Shown here: positions 10,705 through 23,401 of the stretch, piece after piece
How the letters are laid out: every line of letters begins with the position of its first letter
Numbering within the stretch: the stretch's first letter is position 1
Notes under the pieces: model-generated
The model's database searches: none
Told to the model about the DNA's origin: nothing
The model's input: the letters and a program-made list of their open reading frames with translations, nothing else
Translations under genes and position numbers: made by a program
From: Reticulascus tulasneorum
Lineage: Eukaryota; Ascomycota; Sordariomycetes; Glomerellales; Reticulascaceae
Reading direction: 5' to 3'
Assembly: GCA_001557505.1 (NCBI GenBank)
Contig: LSAX01000002.1
Coordinates: 2,852,001-2,916,000 of the forward strand
DNA length: 64,000 nt

Positions 10705-13305
10705 TCAGGCTTTCCCTTTCCCTTTGGCATCACCGCCCGCGTCGTCATCGTCCCCTAACTCCAAGTTGGCAAAGATGTGTCGAACTTCTCGAAGGTTTTC
10801 TGCCTGTGCGGAGACTGCGGCTGCGTTTCGCTCATCGGCAAATGTTCGAACATTCTGTAGAATTGGACTAAACCCTTCGTCGTTGGGCAACCACCAGCGA
10901 ACGCAGGATGGTTCCTGGAAGAGTTCGGCCATCTTGGCTCTCAGTGTGATAGGGTGGATATATCTACAATGGACGGGAAAATTCCAGTTAGCATGCTCTC
11001 TGTTTCGCCAATTCCGGGGAACACCATGCGAGAAAGCGGGACGTGGAGTTTTGCGCATTATTAAGGACCGGGGTATGGGACGGGACGGGAAGAGCAAGGC
11101 CGGGCTAAAGCGCCAAACGCGGTACAGATTGCAAATGGGAGGCTCTCCACTGCTGAGGCTCTACATGAAAAAGTCGGCGGGAAAGGGGGTTTCTGGGCAC
11201 AGCAGAGGAGAGAATATGCCCAAGCAAAGAAGAAGAAAATAAGGAAAATAAGCCAGACTCACCCCATTGTCTCGATCAATGCAAACTTCTTCCGAATCCA
11301 CATGCGATGCCTCGCATCCGGGGGCAAGAACAATGCCCCGATGGCTACGCATGCTTGGATCAAAACGAGGCTCCCCTTGGGGGAGTATGGCCAGCGTTCC
11401 ACTGCCTCGAAGATCTGGCAGATGCCATACGCATGTTGTCCCAAGTCGGCAAATAACATGTCTCGCGGAGTCGTGGTTGACTGGCATTTGTGCATGACCA
11501 TGGTGGAGTGCCATTCGCTGATCATAAGCGTTGTGGGAAAGATTGGGAAGTCGTATAGAATACCGGGCACGTAAGGGTTGACAATGTCATCCGCGTCCAG
11601 TGGTCGGCCCCAGCTGAAGTCGGTCACAAGATGCGCCGGATCTGTAATTTCACGGTCCCAGCCAGTTTTCCAATCTTCCAGTGCTTTTGCGAGACGGTCA
11701 TGCTCCATGGCAAACTCTTGTGGCGAGACGTCCCCTTTGCTCCGTTTTGCGAATAACATCGACATTTCCATAGAAATAAATCGTAGGCGGCCAGACTCTG
11801 CCTCCATCTTCCAGTTTAGAGGCTCCTGCGCAGAAGCTGCCTGGGAGTGGCAGTAGTCCACGAATGTCACAAACCATTCTCGAGGCAGTGCTGTAGGAAA
11901 CCCGCCCATCAGAGCAACAAAGACATCGAAGCGGCTGTACCAGGCGACTATCATTCTTCCTAGAGGACTTTGCATAGCCGATTGCGGAGTAAACAGCTGT
12001 GTCAGGATCTCGAATGCCGCCTTCTGGTGGCCCATAAGATTTACCCAATCTCCCAAATATTCCTTTGCATGAAGTCAGCCAAACACGACTAGGGTCACTT
12101 TTGTCTTGATCTCGACACCGTACCTCGATTGTAGCAAGTTGTAAGATCGTCAGGAGTGTTGCAATGGTATGTTTCTCCTTCCTCTTCAAGAAGTTGAGCA
12201 ATAACGTAACACTTCTGTTGTAATACCGTAGAAACTCTTGTATTCTGCCATTTGGGTCTTGTAATGTGCTGTGGTATGCTGCAAACCCCACAACCGCGTA
12301 AAGCAGTGCTTCGTTTCGGACTGCCATGTTTGGCAAGATGACTCTGAAGAAGTCGTCAGCGTCGTTGAGCAAGCAATAGTGGTAGTTGGTTAGGTTTTCG
12401 CAGAAATAGTTCAGATAATGCTGGAAGTCCGGAGGCAGGTGAGACCAGTCCACACGTCGGCTAAGTGACTGCATCGCTTGCTCCGACCCCTGGTATGTTG
12501 TCGTCGCCTGACTGCTGGTCGTCCCCGTGGAAACTGACGGTGATGAGCTTTTGTTTTCGTCCTGAGATGGCGTTTCCGAGCTGTTACGCGTTCCCATACG
12601 ATGGAGATTCAGCGACGAAGTCGTGCTCGTGCGCCTTTGTATCGAGAATGGCTTCGTTCGCTGCTGAAGCATGCCGTCCGGTTCCTCGTCTTCGTCTGGA
12701 ATGGATTCCAATTTCACATCGTGATCGAACTCATCCTCTTCCTCCTCGTTCGACGAGTTCGGACTTGCTTGTTGCGACAGACTGCTGGAATCCCTTGACG
12801 TGGCGCTTTGACTCGTGGAGCCCTTGGGGCCTGGCGGTTCTGGATAGACACATTCACGATTGCCTTTCTTGCAGCCTACAAAGGGTCAGCCTACTGTGAT
12901 AGCCCAAGAATACAAGGCACCATGCATACGGTCGCAGACTGGACGGGTTTCATCGCACTAGACTGACGGTTAGATTCGAGACGAGAAACCACAGGAGCCA
13001 AAACCGACCTTGACTCTCCGGCTTCTGCACATGTAGCAGCCAGATCGCGTCCGCCGATGCTTGACATGATCCAGCCCGGACGCCGACTTTCTTCGGGCTT
13101 TCTGGGATTTCGGCGCGTTGAACATTATGGGATCGGGGAAGCCCGTGAAGTATCCGAGGTTCTGGTATGGGTTGGGCATTGCACCGCCAGCCACGGACAA
13201 ATGGGAGCCCGGAATCGGTGGAGGATGGCCATCTTGGGGGCTTGTCGTTGGGTTTCCTCCTACCCCCGACATGGAGGTAAGAAAGTGGTGGTAGTAGTCA
13301 CTCAT
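10705..13305 (-). CDS. Zn(II)2Cys6 fungal transcription factor
   Basis: The product is 711 aa from exons 13305-13009, 12957-12930, 12875-12124, 12062-11263 and 10963-10705. A basic stretch (KSQKARRKSASG, KHRRTRSG) leads into a binuclear zinc cluster, CX2CX6CX6CX2CX6C, with cysteines at 90, 93, 100, 107, 110 and 117. Two introns split the cluster, leaving a 28-nt exon for residues 100-108. A Ser/acidic linker (SNEEEEDEFDHD) follows. The long helical C-terminal part (HLPPDFQHYLNYF, FAAYHSTLQDP, TLLTILQLATIE) resembles the fungal-specific regulatory domain of the Fungal_trans_2 kind. The last intron is 299 bp, so the final exon join is the least certain. Target genes cannot be told from the sequence, and I do not assign an orthologue. 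It sits beside the 10-kb gene-poor stretch. Confidence 0.88.
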
Positions 13306-14663
13306 GGCTCGTGACTGTTAGTCAAAGATATCGGCTGGTGACTGCTTCGCGAGTGGTGTGACAGAAGCCGTGCTAATAGAGGTCGTTGACGGAGACTAGA
13401 GTGTGTTGGCATGCTCGAGAACGAGGTTGGATGTAATAAGATGCCGATGGTGAGTGATACCCGCGTGAACTGGCCGGCGCTAATCGAAGGATGGCGATAT
13501 GATAACAAACTCGGTGGAAGAATGTTCCTAGTTTTGCATTCTTTTTGCAAATGTTCTAACCCACAAAATGCAGAAAGTAATCCCAAAATAGGAAAATCGT
13601 TACGAGATGCAGCAGTCCAAGTTTGCTCCGGACCGCCCGCCAGAGCTGAAAGAAGTTGACAGTCCGGAGAAACGGGCGAGTGGTCTGGCAGGAGTCGAGG
13701 ATTCACTTCGACTAAATGGTGGCTATCGATGAGACTAACAATGCCGCCTGGCAACCATTATGGCATTTCCCCTGGTCAATAGTGGCGTTTCCGTTCTGAT
13801 GTGATGCGAAGTTAGACGGCGGTTGTTTCCCACGGGGTCTTTGTGGGAGAGGTCGGGCGTGAGGAACGAACGAGCAAAGGAGCCGATGAAGTTAATAGCT
13901 CAGGTCCCGAAGGTGCTTCTGTGCAAGCCGGGGCAAGGGCCTGACTTTTCCAGAGCCACACTGCCCTCCAATGACTGGGAACACCCGTAGATGATGACCG
14001 ATAGTGGGGCTCTTGGGGAGAGGCGCACCATGTAACTGGACTTGACTGATGAGCGGGTATCGCAGCCAGTTGGTCGGTGATCTCCTGGCGGGATTGGCGT
14101 TATGGCGGGGTTCTTCCTGGGACGTACTTTCCTGCTCTGGGAAACCAGGGCCTCGAGAGGGATGGCAGAGTGGTTGTATCTAGCGTCGTACCGCAAGACA
14201 ATCCCGGTAAAATTCAAGGACCCCAGGGGGGAAGACCTATGATGTACTTCGTCGAGAAGAGAGAGGTGTGTGGTTGGCCGGAAACTGGCGGCAGCCAAGG
14301 GACCCAGAAGACAATAATCCGTCCTGACTGCAATCTCTGGGATAGTTGCAGGATTATGTACTCTGTTCTGCCGGGATGGGGGGGCACTGCAGACGTCGAG
14401 ACAGTCGCAGATGAAGGGGCCCGCCTGTTTACAAATATCTGAGGTAACGTCAAGGCTCAGAGAGTGCCGGTGGAAGAGGAAAGCCTTGGCAGATGTATGG
14501 TCTGGCAATGGCAAGCGTTTGGCAACGGAGTGTCAAAGCATGAGACGGCGTTGATGGAGGGAAGAGGTAAGCCGGCAAGGCGAGTAGGAATGTGGACCGC
14601 ACACTATGCAGTCAAGAAGAATGGCCCGCAGGGTAGCAATGGAAGAGAAATAATCCGGTATTG

Positions 14664-14682
14664 GTGAGTGAGTGAGTGAGTG
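14664..14682. repeat. GTGA tetranucleotide microsatellite
   Basis: About five GTGA units lie in non-coding DNA upstream of the Zn2Cys6 factor. Confidence 0.85.
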
Positions 14683-16297
14683 GCCCCCGGTCAGGATGGG
14701 CGGATATCGTGTGCCAGGTTGGGCTAAGTCTCTACTTGAACCGCGTAGATTGTCGGAGATGGATACGGCTGGTTGCTGGAACAGTGCCAACAACGGCCTT
14801 CACAGCAATGAACTGGGATGACGGGCAGGTGGTCCAGATGTGATGGAGGAGGCTGGCGGCGCGGGATGTGTGGTGTAAGGGGGCCCCCCTTGTTGGGCCA
14901 GACAAGGACGTGGTGGTTCCTCTGCCTTGGGATGAGCGGCTTGGGGGCTAGCAGCTGGATCCTGATTCTGGTTAAGGTTACGGAAGGGAGCGGCGGGTTG
15001 GTAGAGGTAGCTGCGGTATGGCTGGCAGTGTGTGTGTGTGAGGCAGCGAGTCCAAAGGCGTGATATGGCAGTTCCGCGCTGACTGGATGCGGAACGACCG
15101 CCACGACTTTAAATACCTGTACGGTGATTTTTATCAGGCACACCTACACAACCACTTAGCATCCGGAAAAGAACCCCAGAACGCAGGATGGCGCCCACAA
15201 AATGGACAACATTGCAGGTCCTTGTTCTGCTCAAAGGTCAGAGGCGTTACATACCGGGCCCTCGTGGCTCGCACGGATTGCAGGTAACAGCACGTTCGTA
15301 CGTTTGGGGGGGTTTACCAAAGATGTAAATGGTACGAAGAAGCACGTTTGGTTCAGGGCGGATTAAGAGTTGGATATTCTGGTTCACAGGAAGATTGCCC
15401 CTGGTAAATCATTAGACAAGGGTCCTCCGTTGGAGTGATGCAACAAGCAAAAAAGCAAGCGCCCTGGGGGGCAGCTGGGAACTAGGGTTGGTAGGTTACT
15501 GGGTACGGCGGGCAGGAGCCCTGCCACCAGCATCTGATGTTGATGCCATGGGGTTTGATCAACGCCCAGGCAAGCTGAGGGAAGCTACGAAGTTTGGGAG
15601 CTCACTGATCTGATGTTCTGATCTCAGATCCTGAGACGGTAAGGACCTGAGAGATGCGAGTCGTCCGTAGCAGGAGGAGGGAGCAGGGGAATCCTGACCA
15701 GAGCAGCGCATTGAGTCTCTGTGGGAAGCCCTACGTGCGTTCGTTCGTTCATACATACATACACGCAAACATACGGATCACACGAGGGTCCAGTATGTAC
15801 GCCAGTCTAGACTCCCTTTGTTTGATTGCTCTGCACTGGCGTCCGCATGGGTTGTTACTAAACGTGGCGGCCACCTCCTCCACTTCCCCTCTAGCACGGG
15901 TATGGGCCTAGCTTTCGCCGAGCTGTTCCATTGCTGGAACTGGGGGAAGAGGGCGCGCGCCCCCGTACTTGCGAGACTAGTTATGTGTTAACGCGGAGAT
16001 TGGGAGGCATTTGCGCCACTAATAGCATTGCGTTCATTGCGCCATGGGAGTCATTAGAGCGCCTAGCAACAGCTCCCGTATCCATATTTAAATCATATTT
16101 AGACGTCGTGGGATCCTGTCAAAAAGTGTGTACCCTGCAGCCGGGGTTGTGGATGGGTAGGGAAAGCCACCAAGTCCACTGATGGACCCAGGTTGCCAGG
16201 TTCGCCCGCGGGTCGTCGTCGTCGTTGTCGTCGTGGAACCTTGAAGGGGGGGGGGCGTGGTTGGAGCCGGAGCACAGACCAAAGGCTGGGAGGTGTG

Positions 16298-16319
16298 GGA
16301 AGGGGAAGGGGAAGGGGAA
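16298..16319. repeat. GGGGAA purine microsatellite
   Basis: Repeated GGGGAA units form a purine-only tract. G runs follow nearby, and a GTC/GTT triplet tract precedes it at about 16212-16233. Confidence 0.85.
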
Positions 16320-16598
16320 AGATGGGGACTTGGGACTGGGACTGGTTCTCCAGGACTGGGTAAAAAGAGGCAGCAGTGTCGTCGTGGTGGGCAGGTGTGG
16401 AACAATCTACGGCTCTTGGCTCGAGAAATTTCGATGCCGCTCTCCATATTTCCAATGCTTCGCTCACCCCCAGAAGTGACGGCGCTTTATTAGAGTTGCC
16501 TTGGTTGGGGTGCATTCTCCCATATTGTGCGACATTGTGCGACGGTCACCCAGCGCATTCTGGTGGATCGGGAGTATGTAATATGGAGTCGTCAATCA

Positions 16599-16630
16599 GG
16601 GCAGGCAACCAGGCAGGCAGCCAGGCAGGC
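16599..16630. repeat. CAGG-rich short tandem repeat
   Basis: An imperfect array of GCAGGCA / CAGG units in non-coding DNA. Confidence 0.8.
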
Positions 16631-17027
16631 CTGGGAGATGCAGCGATCCATCCATCGAGAAGATGGACGATGACGACCGTGGCCCGCAGCTCAGGTCCAA
16701 GCCGAGCGAGCAAGGCAAGGCAGGGCAAGGGGGGGGGAGCGATACATGGATGGACGGCGGCGGGTGGGCTTGGTGTGTGTATACCTAGACAGTGGGGTTC
16801 GTCGACATGGGAAAAGAAAGAATAATTTACATATGTATGTACTCCGGCGATCCAGGCTGACGTCCGAGCGAGAGGAGCAGGATGGAATCGGGTTTCCTTG
16901 ACGCAATCCATCGCTCCCATTGGGGGGGCCGTCTGAAGGCGCTGAAGAAGAATCATATGTACGTATGCTGGCGCTTCCACATTCATGGTGCCTTGTTGTT
17001 GATCCGTCCGTCCATACCATCCATGTG

Positions 17028-17041
17028 CCCCCCCCCCCCCC
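17028..17041. repeat. Poly-C homopolymer, 14 bases
   Basis: Fourteen consecutive C in non-coding DNA. Confidence 0.9.
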
Positions 17042-17767
17042 ATCCCACTTCGATGATGAGTGCTGTAAAAGTATGACACGCCCCATCCCTTCTCACATTT
17101 TCGCTTTTGCCCTCGGCTTCCATGCCGGGGGGGAGGAAATATGGGTTCAGGGCCGCATGTGGTAAAAGGGAAATCATCCTTGCATGCGGTCATGCAAGGG
17201 AGGTTACACCGAGCAGACTCGAGGAAAAGATGGGACGAAAAGGACAAAACCGTCGTCTCGAGAATGGAAAAAGTGCATGTGCACATGGTTAGCTTCGAGG
17301 ATCGCCAATCCTCCAACTCTGGAACAGGAACAGAGATGTCAGTCGCGGAAAGCAAGGCATCATTCCGAGAGACCGGCGCACGCAGCCCCAAACTCGCATG
17401 GCTTTCACGTGGGACCGACATCGTTTTAGCTGGCAGCTGGAGAGTCGTGTCTCACTCGCGCCGCGAGATCTGCACTCGTTACTAATTACCTATAGAAGAC
17501 AGGTGCCTGGTAATTATGTACATCGGCAAATGTGCACGATAAGGCATGGCGCCTTACATGAGTGATGTATCTATCTGTCAGCGGAAATGATGTAGATGGA
17601 TGCTCATCCTCCCTCCGCCGGGTAGAAAGATTGGAAGTCCTCTACGGCGTTCCTCATCGTAAACTACCACACTACCTATAAAGTGAGTACCGACTTAGAC
17701 ACATGCTACGTTGTAGATCACATCCATCCAGAACCCCTCAGACCAAAGAAAGCACAACACCACAAAA

Positions 17768-17790
17768 CACCACCACCACCACCACCACCA
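17768..17790. repeat. CAC trinucleotide microsatellite
   Basis: Between seven and eight CAC units in the gene-poor region. Short frames on both strands cross it but are not credible genes. Confidence 0.9.
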
Positions 17791-18330
17791 GCAGACTGAA
17801 AGGCTGTTCGTTGTACAACGTTGTAGGGACTGTGGGGGAGATGCCCTGGGATTTAACCTTATTGATCCGATCCAATGGCTGTAGACCCCAGAGGGCAACT
17901 TCTCGGGTGTCAGTGAGCCATTTCACCCGCGCGATTACACACACACACATCCACTCATCAGCCGTGCTAGGCTAACTTGAACTTACCTACTAAAGTTAGG
18001 GGGGGCACGTACTTCGTCCATAATACTACGCACGTATGGAATATCGACCTTTTCGTGACCATGCAGCATGCATTGCCTCGATATCAGCCTTATCACGATT
18101 CACATTTCTAGAGGCTGTCCCCGGTTCTTCCGTACATCGACTCCCTATTATCCAAATGGATTGCATGACTAGTATCGTGCTGCGAATTTCCCTGGGACTC
18201 CATTGCGGCCCGGCTTCTAGAATGATCTCAATTTCGTCTTTGTTGTGACTCGCAATACTTGGGACCCATGGTTTTGGTCTGGGCCAAAGGACCCAGAAAA
18301 GCGGACTGGCGGCTGCTCTTTAGACTAATT

Positions 18331-18349
18331 ACCTACCTACCTACCTACT
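18331..18349. repeat. ACCT tetranucleotide microsatellite
   Basis: Four to five ACCT units in non-coding DNA. Confidence 0.9.
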
Positions 18350-19930
18350 ATGTATGTAATAAGCACCCAAGGTAGGACCCATGTGACATGGCGGTCTAAC
18401 TGCTTGCTCATGCCCTGTCTTACCTTCAAACACACCAGTACGAGTCGGCGTCTCGCTGGTGTGTTGACATTTCGCCGGATCACGCCTGTATGTCTCGCTT
18501 TTCAAGCCATCTTTTAGTTAAGGCTCATGCATCTATTTCCAGGGGAGGAGCTTGGTGGATGAGACAGGGGCAGGCCCATTACGTAGGGTAGTAGACCCCT
18601 GCACAGACGTGCAAATCTGTTCCAGCTTGTGCCTCACTATGTACTTACTTCCTCGCAACTAAGAAAGCCACAGAGGGGGGTCCCCACGACGCGACCGGCC
18701 CAGGATCATGGTTCGCAACTCAGCAGCAAACGGTTGTCAGCTCGGGGGAGGGGGGGTCCCTCATTCCCTACGTTCGACCTATGCAATGGTGCAACATGCC
18801 ACAACAGCTTCGCTCCTAGTTACCCTTAGTCAAGAACGCGGCGTTTAGTATGGCGTCACACGAATTGCTGGGAAAGAATCTGCGGCGTGTCTCGCCGCAG
18901 GTTGGTTTTCGCTCTAAATCGATCGACAAAGCCTCATGGAAACAGCGGGAAAGGCCGCATCCGCGAAAGGGAGATGGGCCATTCCCTTGCCTCGCACCCT
19001 GCGGAAACTTAATTCTCTTTGCTAGATGGGCCAGGAATTGAGATGGGGGGCATTGAAGGACAGACGTCTGGGACGACACGTCGCTCCCGGGTACCGCGGC
19101 CCCCAAATAATTGAGCCCCAAGTTAGGCTGATGTCAGTCATTGGGCTTGGTGGCCTGTCCTCAGACACTCAACTGAATGATAGCCCTGATCCGGATCAGA
19201 TGGGACGACCCAGAAATGAAGCGGACAAGGGGGCCTCGGGAGCCACAGGTTATTCTTGGGAACAGCAAAGACGGGGATCTGCAGTCAGTGTGCTTAAATG
19301 GAGAACGCCTCCTGGGGCACAGACCCCGATCAAGCTGATCAACTGAACACCAACCCGGATCGTATTCTGCATTTGCTGGTTGGAAGATATACGTACCTTT
19401 AATCTTGTTCCTGGTAATACTCGTCCGTTCCCCCTGGTCTGGGCTCCTCTGGCTGACGACCGGGCTTCTGCTTCGGGTCTAATGGCCATCGGATGAACTG
19501 CCGTCGAAAAGCTGCTCGTACCAGAAGGCGAATTTGTTTGGAAGGATAGGGCGCAAATCGCAAACAATACGGATTAAAATGGCTTGCTATAGGAGCCAAT
19601 TTGGCCTGCTCTCGTCAAATAGGAAACCCGCCCGACTCCCAGCGCTATTGCTACCATGACATTATCATCTCAACACGGAATCTCGCTCGTCTTTGCCTCC
19701 TTAGGTATCCGTACTGCGACACCAACAATCGTGAAGAGAAATGAAATGAAATGAGACCCGCCATCTTTGCAAAGGTTCCGCCGACTTGAAGGGCTGAAAC
19801 CATTCCATCTTGGACCAGTCTGACCAGAAAAGCGCATTTGCTGGCTGGGCGTAAGATGAGACGACCAACGAATAATCTGTGCTTCGTACTGCCATTTCCA
19901 TGTGGGAGGCGCGACACAACACACACTCAA

Positions 19931-19954
19931 CACACACACACACACGCACGCACG
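19931..19954. repeat. CA dinucleotide run passing into CACG
   Basis: Seven CA units followed by GCACGCACG. It lies in non-coding DNA and is typical of intergenic microsatellites. Confidence 0.9.
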
Positions 19955-20387
19955 ACTTTGGTGCCATGGCGTGAACCCAGTCAAGTCAAAACCCTGCCGT
20001 CCGTTTTTAGACTGAATGATATGCAGCCACTTCAGGAACTATGGACGCTGTGCGTCAAACCATCCTAAGGAGGTGGTCGGGGAGCCAACCCACTGGCTAC
20101 ATCCCCGACAAACCCTGAATGGGAGCACAAACGCTTCGTGGAATGCAGGCTAGTCGCCGTACTTGGGGGCTAACAAGAAGATGCCTGCACGGAGCGAAGT
20201 GGTCATGGGGCTCCTGCTTCAGAGTCTTCGATTCTGTTTCCACACTCATTCCATCCCTTCCGCACTTTGGGGGTGGTGGTGGGGGAGGGCATCTCAAACT
20301 GCTCCACAAGCCCAAGCGCGGATGAACCCAACCAACCCACCGGTGCCAAACTTGTGGGATAGATACGCAGTAATTAGGCCGATGTAT

Positions 20388-20460
20388 GTACGTACGTAGT
20401 ACGTAGTAGCGTTCAGAGAGCACCGCAGCAGGATTCCTCTTCAATATGCTACGTACGTAC
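20388..20460. repeat. 12-bp inverted repeat of GTAC-rich arms
   Basis: GTACGTACGTAG at 20388-20399 is matched by its exact reverse complement at 20449-20460, across a 49-base spacer. The arms are themselves built from the self-complementary unit GTAC. It could fold as a hairpin; no function is evident. Confidence 0.8.
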
Positions 20461-23401
20461 CAGCATCACATCGTATCCCCCACCTTCAACCGTCACCGCT
20501 GGGTCAGGTAATAATCACGGATTTTACCGGCTGGTAGGGGCTGAGACTCATTCATCTTAACCCTCTGTCCTCTCCTCCAGCTCAGACGATGATGGACTCG
20601 TAATCATAATTTCTTTTAATTAACTGTCTGGACAGTGCTCACCACCCGCCTCGGGGCGCCAGGGCCTTTATATCGGGCGCTCACGCCTTAGTACCATCGG
20701 ATGTCTAAGTTTGTATCTCATCCCCGAGCGGTGCTATTCCGGTGCCGGACATTGCGGAAACCCAGGCATCGAGGCTTATGAAATCCAGTCATTGGCAGGA
20801 CAGTAGATTCGCATGTAATCCGTACCTCGTACCCCCATCTCAAATAAGGGCTTAGGGATCCGTACCCTGCAGAATTGCATTGGTACGAAATCTTCAATGC
20901 AGCAGCAACATTCGCACCATTGGGACCGACTTGGGGTCCTGCTAGTCTCGCAGTTCGCAGGTGGAATTGCAAGGATGCCTGCAACCAAACCCACCACCCT
21001 CCCCAGGGCCAAGCTACGAGGAGCTGGATACCACATTGATGAGGCTTTGCTTTCATGACCTTGAGGTAGGGCTTCAGGGGGTGTTCCAGCGGATGTGGAA
21101 ATTTCAGCAAATTTCCACCCAAGTCCTCATCATGGTTTGCCACTCTATTTTGGCCCGTTCGATTCTTTTATCTATGTACTATCCAAACATCTTCCTCCTT
21201 CCGAGTACAGATGTATTTTCGGCCCTTTGTGGGTAAGTTTAAGGGACGTGGAACCAGGGTCAAACCAGGGCCGTAAGTGGTAGGTTATCACACACAAGCC
21301 ACAGACGCCACATACTCGAATTTCCTTCCTGCTGGCCCCTAACTCACGGCACAGCGACATCCGACGCAGGATCCGTCACGGGAAGCGCCTGTTTCTGAAA
21401 GGCACAGACTGGACCCTTTGTCACCGACGACGATGAATCTGGTCATGTTCTCGAGCGGGCCCGTTCTTTTCGAACGTTTTCCATGTCCTGTAATCACGGA
21501 CTTCTATCTTTCCATACTACCCTTCTCCATGCTGCGGGTTGACACAGCCCACTGGCAATCAATAAGAGATAGGCACCTGTGTGCCCAAAGCCAGCGAGGA
21601 GGAATGTGTCCTTGACCTACCATTTGGGCGGGGATGGGCGGGAGGCCCAGCATGAGTTCCGCCGGCCGAGTCTTTTGGTCATGAATTTCTTGCTCTGTTA
21701 TCTTGGTCCCCATCTCCTTTTGAACCGTCCCGAATTCTCCGTCCGGCAAGTGCCGGCCTCTGATATCTCCCTACTGGGGAAGCTACTGCAGGAAGATGTG
21801 GACTTTGGGTTCCGTGTGCAGCGCACCACGGACTCACGACGACTCAACCCTCGGACTAGAGTGATTGATCTTGCATTGGCAAAATCGGGTCTCACACGGC
21901 TGTTGAGGAACGCGGACCATCGGTGCGGGTAGATCTAATGCGACCTGAAGCGCCATGACGCTTGAAGGTTCTGAGTTTAGTTGCCCGGTTGAGGAACACC
22001 TCCTGGGACATACCCAAATCGATATCACGATGAAACCCCATATGCAGCTCCCCAGTCTCGATGGCTGCCCACGGCATCATACCTTCGAGAGGGCGTCGCC
22101 CCAGGATAATGAGGGGGCATCCATGGGCTCTTCGGGAAGTTCTAGGGAAGGTTCCATTGATGTCACCCAACGGCTTCCTCGCGGCCTTACTTAGTATTAA
22201 CCCGCTACGACCCTACTGTCGAGACAGTCAGTGCCTTGGATTCAAAATTGATCAGACCTTCTACCGGGTCACGGCGCGGTGCGGCGATGAGAGTACAGCC
22301 GGTGCAAGATTTGCTGACGGAATCCAAGGGCATTCCACGTAGATCATCTACTCAACGTTACAGCAACCTCAGGTTGGCCCATTTCAGGGTTTCCCAATAT
22401 GGCAAATATAAGAGAGATGATCAGATCGTTTTCTGCAAGGTGGGTTCCGCATTGGATTGGAGAACCGTGAAAGCTTTTGTCCGGAGTACAGGCTGGCAGC
22501 ACCCTAGTAATCCAATCCATGGATCATACCCTCGTCCTTGTCTCGGTACTGGACCTTTTAGCCTTCGATCGCGATTTGAGGGTAGATTTGATGATGCAAG
22601 GTACGAATGCTGTATAATATTCAGCCAGAGTATAGCCGCGAGAGTTGCATTTCATCTGCAGGGCTGGATGGGAGGAGGGCGGATGGAACATGAGAATCAT
22701 ATCGCAGTCTTGGGGCCATTGTACTCCCTTCGATGGGGCCACAGGAAAGCCTGAGAAAGGGAAAAACGTCTCTCTCCTCCAAATCTGCGGTACCTTCAGA
22801 CATGCCGGAACTGCTGTTGAGTTGAAATGAGAAGTCGAGTTTAATTTTATGAAGATATGTTTCATATATACAGAAGCGTCGTCACGTTTTCATTGTTTGC
22901 ACAGTACCAACCCGTTTCCACAGCATCTACCCTCGATCACGGGAAGTGGAGCGTTTATCCCGCGATTCTGGAGCCTTCCCATCTAAATCACAAGAAGCTA
23001 ATCTGTACTACTTTATGTGTTAAAAAAATGGCGCCTATCCTCACTTCCTATACGATGCTTCCGAGTCCTCAGCAAGGCAGGCTCGGGACAGCAGTGAACT
23101 ATTTTGGGTGGGCTAAGGGAAGCACGGGTTTCGTCACGTGAGGTTTCACATGTACTTGAGATCTGACTCCAAGGGGTCGCCATGGCCACCAAACGTCAAA
23201 AAGGACGTGGTATGAGTTTCAAGTTGTAGAGAACATGCAAACATTGCGAAGAAAGTCGATTCGACACGTCAGAAGTTGAGAGATACCGGTTGCGGTGATA
23301 ACGTTGGACGATTGGGCATGTCGACTGAATCTGGGCGATCCTCATAGCTAAGTAATCATACACCAGGGCAACTACCAATCTCAGCAACAAAGCAAGTCAT
23401 A

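Larger units (their letters stand above)
13306..23401. other. 10-kb gene-poor region upstream of the Zn2Cys6 factor
   Basis: No gene is convincing across about 10.1 kb. The longest frames (16546-17421 minus, 13900-14514 minus, 22236-22754 plus) have no recognisable domain and look like chance frames in GC-balanced DNA. The stretch is dense in microsatellites and G or C runs (listed separately). It has a CACGTG box at 23135-23140, close to the MOSC gene. It is the divergent intergenic space between the factor (minus) and the MOSC gene (plus). It may hold a long 5' leader, remote control elements or non-coding RNA; all of these are inference. Confidence 0.5.

Noticed and set aside
13900..14514. 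204-codon minus-strand frame upstream of the Zn2Cys6 factor
   Set aside because: No family resemblance. Long frames overlap it on the other strand, and it lacks credible splice partners.
16546..17421. 291-codon minus-strand open frame in the gene-poor block
   Set aside because: It has no recognisable domain, crosses poly-C, CAGG and GGGGAA-type repeats, and its residue make-up (many Cys, His, Trp, Pro) is that of a chance frame.
22236..22754. 172-codon plus-strand frame before the MOSC gene
   Set aside because: No domain recognised, no promoter or splice context. Similar chance frames lie on the opposite strand.
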